A stretch of 64,000 nucleotides of DNA, from positions 186,001 to 250,000 of the forward strand of contig NZ_CAJYEB010000035.1 of assembly GCF_913773735.1 (NCBI RefSeq). Reading direction: 5' to 3'. The notes beneath the pieces were generated by a model. That model did no database searches. It saw nothing but the letters and a program-made list of their open reading frames with translations, and was not told the origin of the DNA. A program made the position numbers and the translations under genes. Source of the stretch: an uncultured Massilia sp. (GTDB lineage: Bacteria; Pseudomonadota; Gammaproteobacteria; Burkholderiales; Burkholderiaceae_D). Shown here one piece after another: positions 1 through 6,404 of this stretch. Position 1 is the stretch's first letter; each line of letters begins with the position of its first letter.

Positions 1-1
1 G

Positions 2-769
2 CACGGCCCGTTCGTGCCGATCAACTGCGGCGCCATCGCCCCGAGCCTGATCCACTCCGAGCTGTTCGGCTACGAACGCGGCGCCTTCACCGGCGCCACG
101 CGCGGCAAGGCCGGCCTGATCGAATCCGCCGACGGCGGCACGCTGTTCCTGGACGAGATCGGCGACCTGCCCAAGGACCTGCAGGCCAACCTGCTGCGCT
201 TCCTGCAGGAGAAGACGATCAACCGGCTGGGCAGCACGCGCCAGATCCGCGTCGACGTGCGCGTCATCGCGGCCTCGCACGTGCAGTTGCAGCAGGCCGT
301 CGCCGCCGGCGACTTCCGCGAGGACTTGTACTACCGCCTGGCCGTGCTGCCGGTGACGGTGCCGCCGCTGCGCGAGCGGCGCGACGACCTGGTCACCCTG
401 GCCGAGCATTTCTTCCACATGTACGCCAACGAGAAGTCGCCGCGCCTGAAGGGCTTTTCGAACCGCGCCATCGAGGCCATCCTGGAGCACGAGTGGCCCG
501 GCAATGTGCGCGAGCTGATCAACCGCGTGCGGCGCGCGCTGGTGATGTCGGACGGCCGCCTGATCATGCCCGAGGACCTGGGCCTGTCCTTCGGCATCGC
601 CCTGCCCCAGGCCGCGCTGGACGACACCCGCCTGCGCACCGAGCGCCGCGCCCTGCGCGAATGCCTGGACCGCAGCGGCCAGAACGTCAGCCGCGCCGCG
701 CGCGACCTGGGCGTGTCGCGCACGACGATGTACCGGCTGCTCAGCAAGCACGGCATGCGGTCTACCTAG
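2..769 (+). CDS. sigma-54-dependent activator (5' truncated by window edge)
   Basis: This is the C-terminal part of a bacterial enhancer-binding protein. The reading frame is open to base 2, so the gene starts left of the window and the GTG at 14 is only an internal valine. The GAFTGA loop that contacts sigma-54 is encoded at 80-97. A Walker B segment ([11 protein letters not shown]) follows, then the arginine-finger part of the AAA+ domain, and a Fis-type helix-turn-helix in the last 50 residues ([20 protein letters not shown]). The N-terminal sensory domain is not visible, so the signal is unknown. A sigma-54 promoter precedes the operon starting at 2165, about 1.3 kb downstream, which makes this protein the obvious candidate activator. 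That link is inference. Confidence 0.93.
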   Translation, partial: HGPFVPINCGAIAPSLIHSELFGYERGAFTGATRGKAGLIESADGGTLFLDEIGDLPKDLQANLLRFLQEKTINRLGSTRQIRVDVRVIAASHVQLQQAVAAGDFREDLYYRLAVLPVTVPPLRERRDDLVTLAEHFFHMYANEKSPRLKGFSNRAIEAILEHEWPGNVRELINRVRRALVMSDGRLIMPEDLGLSFGIALPQAALDDTRLRTERRALRECLDRSGQNVSRAARDLGVSRTTMYRLLSKHGMRST

Positions 770-787
770 AAAACCGCAAGTGCGTTC

Positions 788-820
788 AAAGGGTTGCATG
801 TTCTCACATGCAACCCTTTT
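788..820 (+). terminator. intrinsic terminator of the activator gene
   Basis: There is a perfect 14-bp stem (788-801 with 806-819) around a TCTC loop. The right arm ends in TTTT. It sits 18 bases after the activator stop codon and separates that gene from the genes to the right. Confidence 0.85.
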
Positions 821-1291
821 CTCGCTATCGTTTCATGCGAAGGAATCCGTCACGCAGCTCCCCGTTGCCGCCATGCAGACGCCAACGCCTTCAATACCAG
901 TGCCCACCGCCGCGCATTCACGCCGTTTCAGACCATCGACACACTGCGCAATACCCACTCCTTGACCGAAATGACGCTGTATGGATGGGACGTCGAAGGG
1001 GGTCGATGCATCCAGCCATCCGACGGCAGCAGCACTTGATTGTGCAGTGGCATCTATATGAACCGCCATCGCGATGCCGAAAGCAGCATGCTTTAAAAGC
1101 ATGAGCAAAGGGGTTCATTTCGACCCGCAAGAACGCCTTGGCCGGAAGATCTGGAAGACATGGGGCTGATATCATCGGTGCAGTCTTGTCGAGACCAAAA
1201 TGCGTTGCTTCAAGCCGCTTGGTGAATGCGTCATGGCGCATGCCTTCGACCGCCAGCTCGCAGCCTTGCATGGCCTTTCTTATGAGGAAAT
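821..1291. other. gene-free stretch
   Basis: No convincing coding frame, RNA or repeat was seen here. The overlapping short frames on both strands lack ribosome sites and recognisable domains. The last bases hold a GAGGA ribosome site for the gene starting at 1292. Confidence 0.5.
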
Positions 1292-1792
1292 ATGCAAAAT
1301 AAATTTCCTTTGAGCCGTAAAAATTCCCTCGCTTTTTTTGCATCCGGCGTCTTGCTTTTCCTTGCTTCCAACACACGAGGGAACGCCCAGGACATCCCGG
1401 GCAACGATGCGCGACGATACAAGGATGTCTGCGACGTCATCGAAAAACAGATTCAGATGGGCGTCTCCATTATTGAAGATAAGAACAGGGGAGAAAAAGC
1501 AAAATTCATAAAGAATTTCAATGCCGCGAAAATTTACCGGCTGGAGACCAAAGACATGGCAATTGAATACATCAAAACCGATGATGGTCGCACGCTGATC
1601 AATGAGATGAACGTCAACGTGAAATGGCTGGCGCATTCCGGACAGGTCGTCGCGGCCGTGGAAAGGCAATTACACATGCATCGTCCACTTCCGAGAGAAT
1701 TCCATGCCGGATGCGATGCCTATAGCATATTAGTAACAAGCAAGGATGGAGACATCGCCGGCATGGAAATGTCTTCAAATTTTACCGATTGA
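1292..1792 (+). CDS. exported orphan protein, AT-richer than its neighbours
   Basis: This is a 166-residue protein with an N-terminal signal sequence: basic start, hydrophobic stretch at about residues 12-25 and a likely cleavage after ANA-type residues near NAQ. The mature part is mixed alpha/beta-looking, with two cysteines (in YKDVCDVIEKQI and HAGCDAYSI) that could form a disulphide. I do not recognise a family. A GAGGA ribosome site precedes the ATG. Base composition and codon use (AAA, ATT, AAT) are clearly more AT-rich than the rest of the window, which suggests recent acquisition. It lies between the sigma-54 activator and the amyloid-like operon, on the same strand, but shares no visible promoter with either. 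Confidence 0.7.
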   Translation: MQNKFPLSRKNSLAFFASGVLLFLASNTRGNAQDIPGNDARRYKDVCDVIEKQIQMGVSIIEDKNRGEKAKFIKNFNAAKIYRLETKDMAIEYIKTDDGRTLINEMNVNVKWLAHSGQVVAAVERQLHMHRPLPREFHAGCDAYSILVTSKDGDIAGMEMSSNFTD

Positions 1793-1908
1793 ATGCGCGG
1801 GAGGCAGGGTGAGGCTGAACGCGGCGCGGCGCCACGCCGCGCCGGTGCCGCCCCATCCCTTCCGCCCTGTCATCCCCCATTTGGCGAAAGGCTGGAACAC
1901 TCTGGCAC

Positions 1909-1959
1909 ACAGGTGTCCAGCTGCAGGGTGCGTTGGCTAACCGAGTGCGACACACCTGT
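1909..1959. promoter_or_regulatory. candidate enhancer (activator-binding) sites
   Basis: ACAGGTGT at 1909-1916 recurs inverted as ACACCTGT at 1952-1959. The centres are 43 bp apart, close to four helical turns. The first site is itself part of a dyad, CTGG-ACAC-AG-GTGT-CCAG with one unpaired base. The pair lies about 125-175 bp upstream of the -24/-12 promoter, the usual position for sigma-54 activator sites. Which protein binds it is not known from the sequence. Confidence 0.45.
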
Positions 1960-2082
1960 ACCGGGAGTGAAACACTTTTTCAATAAATTCGGTAAATCGT
2001 GCCGGATTTTCTCTGACAAGCCCGTAGGACCATCCTGACAAAGTCAACAAAAACAAGGGCTTACCGAACTCTGCAGTAGTGC

Positions 2083-2098
2083 TGGCACCGATCGTGCA
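2083..2098 (+). promoter_or_regulatory. sigma-54 (RpoN) promoter of the amyloid-like operon
   Basis: TGGCACC-GATC-GTGCA matches the -24/-12 consensus (TGGCACG N4 TTGCA). GG is at 2084-2085 and GC at 2096-2097, with exactly 12 bases from the first G of GG to the G of GC. Predicted transcription start is near 2109, which gives a leader of about 56 bases before the ATG at 2165. Confidence 0.75.
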
Positions 2099-2164
2099 AA
2101 GGAGATAACGTCGGCGCAACAGCCGGCCATCAACCAACCATCAAACACCCAGAGGGGAACTCGA

Positions 2165-4702
2165 ATGAACAAGACTTTGCTCGTGACTGCCATTACGCTT
2201 GCCTTCTCGCTGAGCGCACAAGCCGACGACTCCGTCGTTGCACGCGGCGGCAGCACGGTGGAGCAGACCACCACCCGTAACACGGACAGCGGCAACAACA
2301 ACAGCACCAATACTGCGAACACCACCACCAACACGAGCACCAACAACCAGGCCGACTACAGCAACAACAGCACCAACACCGCGACCAACACCGCGACCGA
2401 CAACAGCAACAGCAGCAGCGGCCGTAACACCACCAACAGCAACAACACCTCGACCGCGACCAGCACCGCGACCGACAACAGCAACAGCAGCAGCGGCCGC
2501 AACACCACCAACAGCAACAACACCGCCACGACCACGACCAACTCGACGGCGACCGACAACAGCAACAGCAGCAGCGGTCGCAACACCACCAACAGCAACA
2601 ACACGGCGACCACGACCACGACGGCGACGGACAACTCGAGCGGCCGCAACGTCGACAACTCGAGCGGCCGCAACACGACGACCACGACCAGCACCGACAA
2701 CCGCAACAACAGCGTCAACACCAACACCGCCACCACCAACACCGACAACTCGAGCGGCCGTAACACGGACAACTCGAGCGGCCGCAACACCACCAACACC
2801 GCGACCACGGCAAGCAACAACGCCACCAACAGCAACAACACCACGTCGACCGACAACTCGAGCGGCCGCAACACCGACAACTCGAGCGGCCGTAACGTCA
2901 CCACGACGACCACCTCGACCGACAACAGCGACAACTCGAGCGGCCGCAACACCACGACCACCACGTCGAACGACAACAGCCAGCGCACCGCGACGACCAA
3001 CACCGACAACTCGAGCGGCCGCAACGTGGCGACCACCACCACCACGACCAGCCGCGACAACGACAACAGCACCGGCAAGAACGCCAGCTCGGGCGAATCG
3101 TCGGCATCGGGCGTGGGCACCACCGCCGCCAACAACGGCGGCCAGGCCACCTCGAACTTCTCGAACGCCTTCAACACCTCGTCGGCCATCTCGCGCAGCA
3201 ACCTGACCGGCTCGGTGTCGAACAACAACATCTCGGGCATCGGCAACGCCGCCTCGAACACCGGTAACGCCAACGGCGCCGCCGGCACCGCAGGCGCCGG
3301 CGCAGCCGGTACCGGCGGCGCGGTCGCCGCCACCGCCGGCAACGGCGCAACGGCCGGCGCCTCGAACGGCGCAGCCGGCGCGGCAGGCGGCTCGGCCACC
3401 AACGGCGGCGCCACCGCCGGCGCGGCATCGGTCGGTTCGGCCAACGCCGGCGCGGGCGGCGCAGGCGGCGCAACCGGCTCGCTGGCCAGCGGTGCCGGTG
3501 CATCGGGCGGCGCAGGCGGCGCCGGTGCCATGGGCGGCGCAGCCGGCTCGACCGGCGGCTTCGGCGGCGCGGCAGCAGCGGGCGGCGCAGCCTCGGGCGG
3601 CAACGGCGGCTCCACCGGCGCCCTGTCGGGCGGTAACGGCGGCGCGACCGGCGGTTCGTACGCCGGCACCGGCGGCGCAGGCGGCACCACCGGCGCCGCG
3701 ACCGGCGGCTTCGGCGGCGCAGGCGCAGCGGGCGGTGCCGGCGGTGCCGGCGCAGCCGGCGGCCTGGGCGGCGCAGGCGGCGGCGCTGGCGGCGGCGGCT
3801 CGGCAGGCAATGCCGGCGCCTCGTCGACCGGCGGCGCAGCAGGCTCGTCGAACGTCTCGGGCGGCAGCTGGGCCACCACCGGCTCGGCCACCCCGTCGAT
3901 GGGCACCGACACCGGCGCCGGCGGCACCAGCGGCGGCGCAGGCTCGGGCTCGGGCGCAGCCACCGGCGGCGCAGCGACCAGCGGCACCACCACCGCATCG
4001 GCCGGCACCACCAACGGCGGCATGGGCGGCGCAGGCGGAGCGGGTGCTGCCGGCGGCATGGGCGGCGCAGGCGCAGCCGGCGCGGCCGGCGGTGCAGGCG
4101 GTTCGGGCGCGGCAGCCTCGAACACCGCCGGCGCAGGCGCGGCAGGCGGCGCAGCCACCGGCGGCACCGGCGGCGCAGCGGCTTCGCTGGCAGGCACGGC
4201 CGGGAACGGCGCCTCGAACAGCGGCGGCGCAGGCGGTGCGGGCGGTGCGGGCGCGGCAGCGACCGCCACTGCCGGCACCGGCGGCAACGGCGCAGCGGGC
4301 GGCGCAGGCGGCTCGACCGGCATGGCCCAGGCCAACGCAGGTGCGGGCGCAGCGGGCGGCGCCGCCACCACCGGTTCGGCAACGACCGGCTCGGCATCGG
4401 TCGGTGACTCGTCGGCCGGCGCCGGCGGCGCAGGCGGTGCGGGCGGCTCCTCGACCGGCGGCAACGGCGGTTCGCTGGCCTCGATCACCGCTGGCTACGG
4501 CGTCGGCGGCATGGGCGGCGACGGCATGGGCGGCAATGGCGGTTCGAACTCGGTCAACGCCGGTTCGTTCAACATGTCCAACAGCATGAGCGGCGTGGGC
4601 GCGGGCGCAGCCGGCATCACCGTGGTGAGCCAGAACAGCGGCATCTCCTCCCTGGTGCAGCAGAGCGTGAACGTCCAGAGCAACATGTCGGTGGGCCAGT
4701 AA
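2165..4702 (+). CDS. large secreted repeat protein, putative amyloid-like fibre subunit
   Basis: This 845-residue protein has a Sec signal peptide (cleavage after SAQA, residue 20) and then an Arg-Gly-Gly site at 27-29. Residues about 30-305 are Asn/Thr/Ser-rich, with about eleven SGRN copies, mostly as DNSSGRN. Residues about 305-368 form a less repetitive linker. Residues about 368-788 are almost wholly Gly/Ala/Ser/Thr (GGAGGAGAAG-like). The last 55 residues contain VVSQNSG and LVQQSVNVQ, a segment echoed in the two smaller exported proteins of the operon. I saw no cysteine and very few charged residues. Neighbouring C39 peptidase and coiled-coil barrel genes match the Fap functional-amyloid system, so a secreted fibre or matrix role is inferred. 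The FapC repeats themselves are not recognisable. The ATG follows AGAGGGGA at good spacing. Confidence 0.8.
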   Translation: MNKTLLVTAITLAFSLSAQADDSVVARGGSTVEQTTTRNTDSGNNNSTNTANTTTNTSTNNQADYSNNSTNTATNTATDNSNSSSGRNTTNSNNTSTATSTATDNSNSSSGRNTTNSNNTATTTTNSTATDNSNSSSGRNTTNSNNTATTTTTATDNSSGRNVDNSSGRNTTTTTSTDNRNNSVNTNTATTNTDNSSGRNTDNSSGRNTTNTATTASNNATNSNNTTSTDNSSGRNTDNSSGRNVTTTTTSTDNSDNSSGRNTTTTTSNDNSQRTATTNTDNSSGRNVATTTTTTSRDNDNSTGKNASSGESSASGVGTTAANNGGQATSNFSNAFNTSSAISRSNLTGSVSNNNISGIGNAASNTGNANGAAGTAGAGAAGTGGAVAATAGNGATAGASNGAAGAAGGSATNGGATAGAASVGSANAGAGGAGGATGSLASGAGASGGAGGAGAMGGAAGSTGGFGGAAAAGGAASGGNGGSTGALSGGNGGATGGSYAGTGGAGGTTGAATGGFGGAGAAGGAGGAGAAGGLGGAGGGAGGGGSAGNAGASSTGGAAGSSNVSGGSWATTGSATPSMGTDTGAGGTSGGAGSGSGAATGGAATSGTTTASAGTTNGGMGGAGGAGAAGGMGGAGAAGAAGGAGGSGAAASNTAGAGAAGGAATGGTGGAAASLAGTAGNGASNSGGAGGAGGAGAAATATAGTGGNGAAGGAGGSTGMAQANAGAGAAGGAATTGSATTGSASVGDSSAGAGGAGGAGGSSTGGNGGSLASITAGYGVGGMGGDGMGGNGGSNSVNAGSFNMSNSMSGVGAGAAGITVVSQNSGISSLVQQSVNVQSNMSVGQ
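2399..3060 (+). repeat. in-frame coding repeats (51-bp units and DNSSGRN units)
   Basis: Three near-identical 51-bp copies start at 2399, 2474 and 2555. They are followed by eight copies of a 21-base unit encoding DNSSGRN, several in adjacent pairs. Copies agree at the DNA level, even at silent sites apart from C/T before the final Asn codon, so they arose by recent duplication and could vary in number between strains. Confidence 0.85.
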
Positions 4703-4712
4703 TCGCCTCGGA

Positions 4713-4740
4713 CTGCCGCGCCTGCGGGCGCGGCAGTTTT
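4713..4740 (+). terminator. intra-operon intrinsic terminator
   Basis: There is a perfect 10-bp GC-rich stem (4713-4722 with 4727-4736), a TGCG loop and a TTTT tail, placed 10 bases after the stop of the large repeat protein and 26 bases before the next start. Partial readthrough would give much more of gene 1 than of the downstream export genes. Confidence 0.8.
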
Positions 4741-4766
4741 CCGTCGTCGCAATTCAGGGGTAGAAC

Positions 4767-5195
4767 ATGCACCGTTACGTTACTCAGAAATTCGTCGTCC
4801 GCGCCTGCAGCGTCGCTGCGCTCGCGGCGCTCGCATCGGCAGCCTGGGCCGGTTCGGACGAGACCGTCGACGCCCGCACGGCGGCCGCCCGGTCCCTGTT
4901 CACGCCCGCGCATGCGATCAGCGCCGCCGCGCCCGCCGCGCAGGGGCAGCCGGGGTCGGTCCCGGCCGCGGACGCCGCTTACCTCGAGCAGCAGCGTGGT
5001 GGCACGGACACCCACAACGACATGAAGCTGGACGGCAACGTGGCGAACAACAGCGCGACCAACGTCGTCACCGGATCGAACACCATCGATTCCGGTTCGT
5101 TCGCCAACATGTCCGGGATTCCGGTGGTCATCCAGAACAGCGGCGCCAACGTCCTGATCCAGAACGCCACCATCATCAACCTGCAGTTCAAATGA
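4767..5195 (+). CDS. small exported protein of the amyloid-like operon (minor subunit?)
   Basis: This 142-residue protein has a signal peptide ending near AWA (residue 28). An Ala/Pro-rich propeptide-like part follows, then a double-glycine site LEQQRGG (residues 73-79). The mature part is rich in Asn, Ser and Thr and ends in VVIQNSGANVLIQNATIIN, closely related to the ends of the repeat protein and of the 5878 product. By analogy with Fap operons it could be a nucleator or minor fibre component. It shares the ATGA stop/start overlap with the peptidase gene, which suggests coupled translation. Confidence 0.75.
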   Translation: MHRYVTQKFVVRACSVAALAALASAAWAGSDETVDARTAAARSLFTPAHAISAAAPAAQGQPGSVPAADAAYLEQQRGGTDTHNDMKLDGNVANNSATNVVTGSNTIDSGSFANMSGIPVVIQNSGANVLIQNATIINLQFK

Positions 5196-5866
5196 AACCA
5201 CGCGCACTGATCCTGCTGTGCGCACTCCTGGGCTCCGCCGCCTCGGCGGCGGACCTGTCGCTCGCCGGCAATGCCCGCTACAACGTGCCCGTGCACAGCC
5301 TGAAGGAACTCCGCTTCATTTCCACGATCCGCCAGCAGTACGACTTCAGCTGCGGCTCCGCCGCGCTGGCCACCCTGCTGAGCAATCACTACGGTTATCC
5401 GATCAGCGAGACCACCGCTTTCCAGTCGATGTGGGAACACGGCGACCGCGCCAAGATCCGCAAGGAAGGCTTTTCGCTGCTCGACATGCAGAAATACCTG
5501 GCCACCATCGGCTTCAAGTCCGACGGTTTCCGCCAGCCGCTGCAAAAACTGATCGACGCCAAGCTGCCGGCCATCGTGCTGGTGTCCGAGAAGGGCTACA
5601 ACCACTTCGTCGTGGTCAAGGGGGCCGACGACGGCCGCGTCCTGATCGGCGACCCGTCCACCGGCACGCGCGCGATGACGCAGCAGCACTTCGAAGAGAT
5701 CTGGCCGACGCGGCTGCTGTTCGTGATCCACGAATCGCCGACCCGGCCCCAGTTCAACCTGACGTCGGACTGGCGCGCCGCGCCGCGCGCGCCGCTGGCC
5801 GACGCCGTCAGTCGCATGGGCTTCGACCTTTCCAGCCTGCCGAAGTTCGGCCCCGGCGACTTCTAA
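5192..5866 (+). CDS. C39-family cysteine peptidase, FapD-like
   Basis: This is a 224-residue exported peptidase. The signal peptide ends near residue 19 (ASA). The papain-like C39 core has Gln48/Gln49 and Cys54 in QQYDFSCGSAAL, His138 in GYNHFVVVKG and Asp154 in IGDPSTG, so the catalytic residues are intact. C39 peptidases are known for cutting after double glycines. FapD of Pseudomonas functional-amyloid operons is a stand-alone member, as here, with no ABC-transporter domains. Every other exported non-barrel protein in this operon has an RGG site, so they are the likely substrates. The start overlaps the previous stop. Confidence 0.88.
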   Translation: MKPRALILLCALLGSAASAADLSLAGNARYNVPVHSLKELRFISTIRQQYDFSCGSAALATLLSNHYGYPISETTAFQSMWEHGDRAKIRKEGFSLLDMQKYLATIGFKSDGFRQPLQKLIDAKLPAIVLVSEKGYNHFVVVKGADDGRVLIGDPSTGTRAMTQQHFEEIWPTRLLFVIHESPTRPQFNLTSDWRAAPRAPLADAVSRMGFDLSSLPKFGPGDF

Positions 5867-5877
5867 CAGGAGACAGC

Positions 5878-6381
5878 ATGCGCCTACCCATCCGGATCGC
5901 CTGCGCCCTCGCCGGCGCCGCGATCGCCTGCCAGGGCCTGGCGGAACCGCAGGACGACCCGTTCGCCAGCGCCAACGCGGTCGCGCCGGGCGACCTCGAC
6001 GCCTACCGCGGCGGCTTCACCACCGACACCGGCCTCGCCGTTTCGCTGGGCCTGGAACGCATCGTGACCATCAACGGCAACGTCGCCGACACCAGCCGCA
6101 TCGACTTCGGCGACCTGGGCAGCCTGGCCGCCGGCCGCACGCACCTGTCGGCCGACGCGGCCACCCAGTTGCGCATCATCCAGAACGGCGGCGGCGCCGT
6201 CGGCGTCGATTTCGGCCCCTCCGCGCTGGGCGGGACCGTGATCCAGAACAGTCTGAACAACCAGCTCATCAATAATGCGACTATCATTAACGCCAGCGTC
6301 GAGGCGCGCGGCATGCTGCAGACGATGAACTTCCAGAACACCCTGTCGAACGCCTTGAATACCGCCGTCAGCGGACGGTGA
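5878..6381 (+). CDS. exported minor component with double-glycine site (FapE/B-like role)
   Basis: This 167-residue protein starts at the ATG after AGGAGA. The signal peptide runs to about residue 22. A propeptide ends in LDAYRGG (residues 40-46), the same double-glycine context as in the 4767 product. The mature part begins FTTDTGLAVSLGLERIVTING. Later it has IIQNGGG and VIQNSLNNQLINNATIIN, related to the C-termini of the other exported proteins in the operon, and then a Gln/Asn-containing tail. A minor fibre or tip subunit is inferred from position and shared motifs. No named family was recognised with confidence. Confidence 0.75.
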   Translation: MRLPIRIACALAGAAIACQGLAEPQDDPFASANAVAPGDLDAYRGGFTTDTGLAVSLGLERIVTINGNVADTSRIDFGDLGSLAAGRTHLSADAATQLRIIQNGGGAVGVDFGPSALGGTVIQNSLNNQLINNATIINASVEARGMLQTMNFQNTLSNALNTAVSGR

Positions 6382-6404
6382 CGAACCATACGGAGAACAA
6401 CAAT

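Larger units (their letters stand above)
1793..2164 (+). other. regulatory region before the amyloid-like operon
   Basis: This 372-base stretch has no gene. It holds an inverted pair of 8-base sites (1909-1916, 1952-1959), an AT-rich patch near 1973-1998 that could help bending, a sigma-54 promoter (2083-2098) and the AGAGGGGA ribosome site (2151-2158) of the gene at 2165. The layout of enhancer, bendable spacer and -24/-12 promoter is typical for sigma-54 control. Confidence 0.6.

Noticed and set aside
493..1104. Arg/Pro-rich frame overlapping the end of the activator gene
   Set aside because: It is an out-of-frame shadow that crosses the terminator hairpin and has no ribosome site.
2356..4488. 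Long minus-strand frame (Pro/Ala/Val-rich) opposite the large repeat protein
   Set aside because: It is the mirror of a codon-biased GC-rich repeat gene. It has no ribosome site and no domain, while the plus frame has a signal peptide and operon context.
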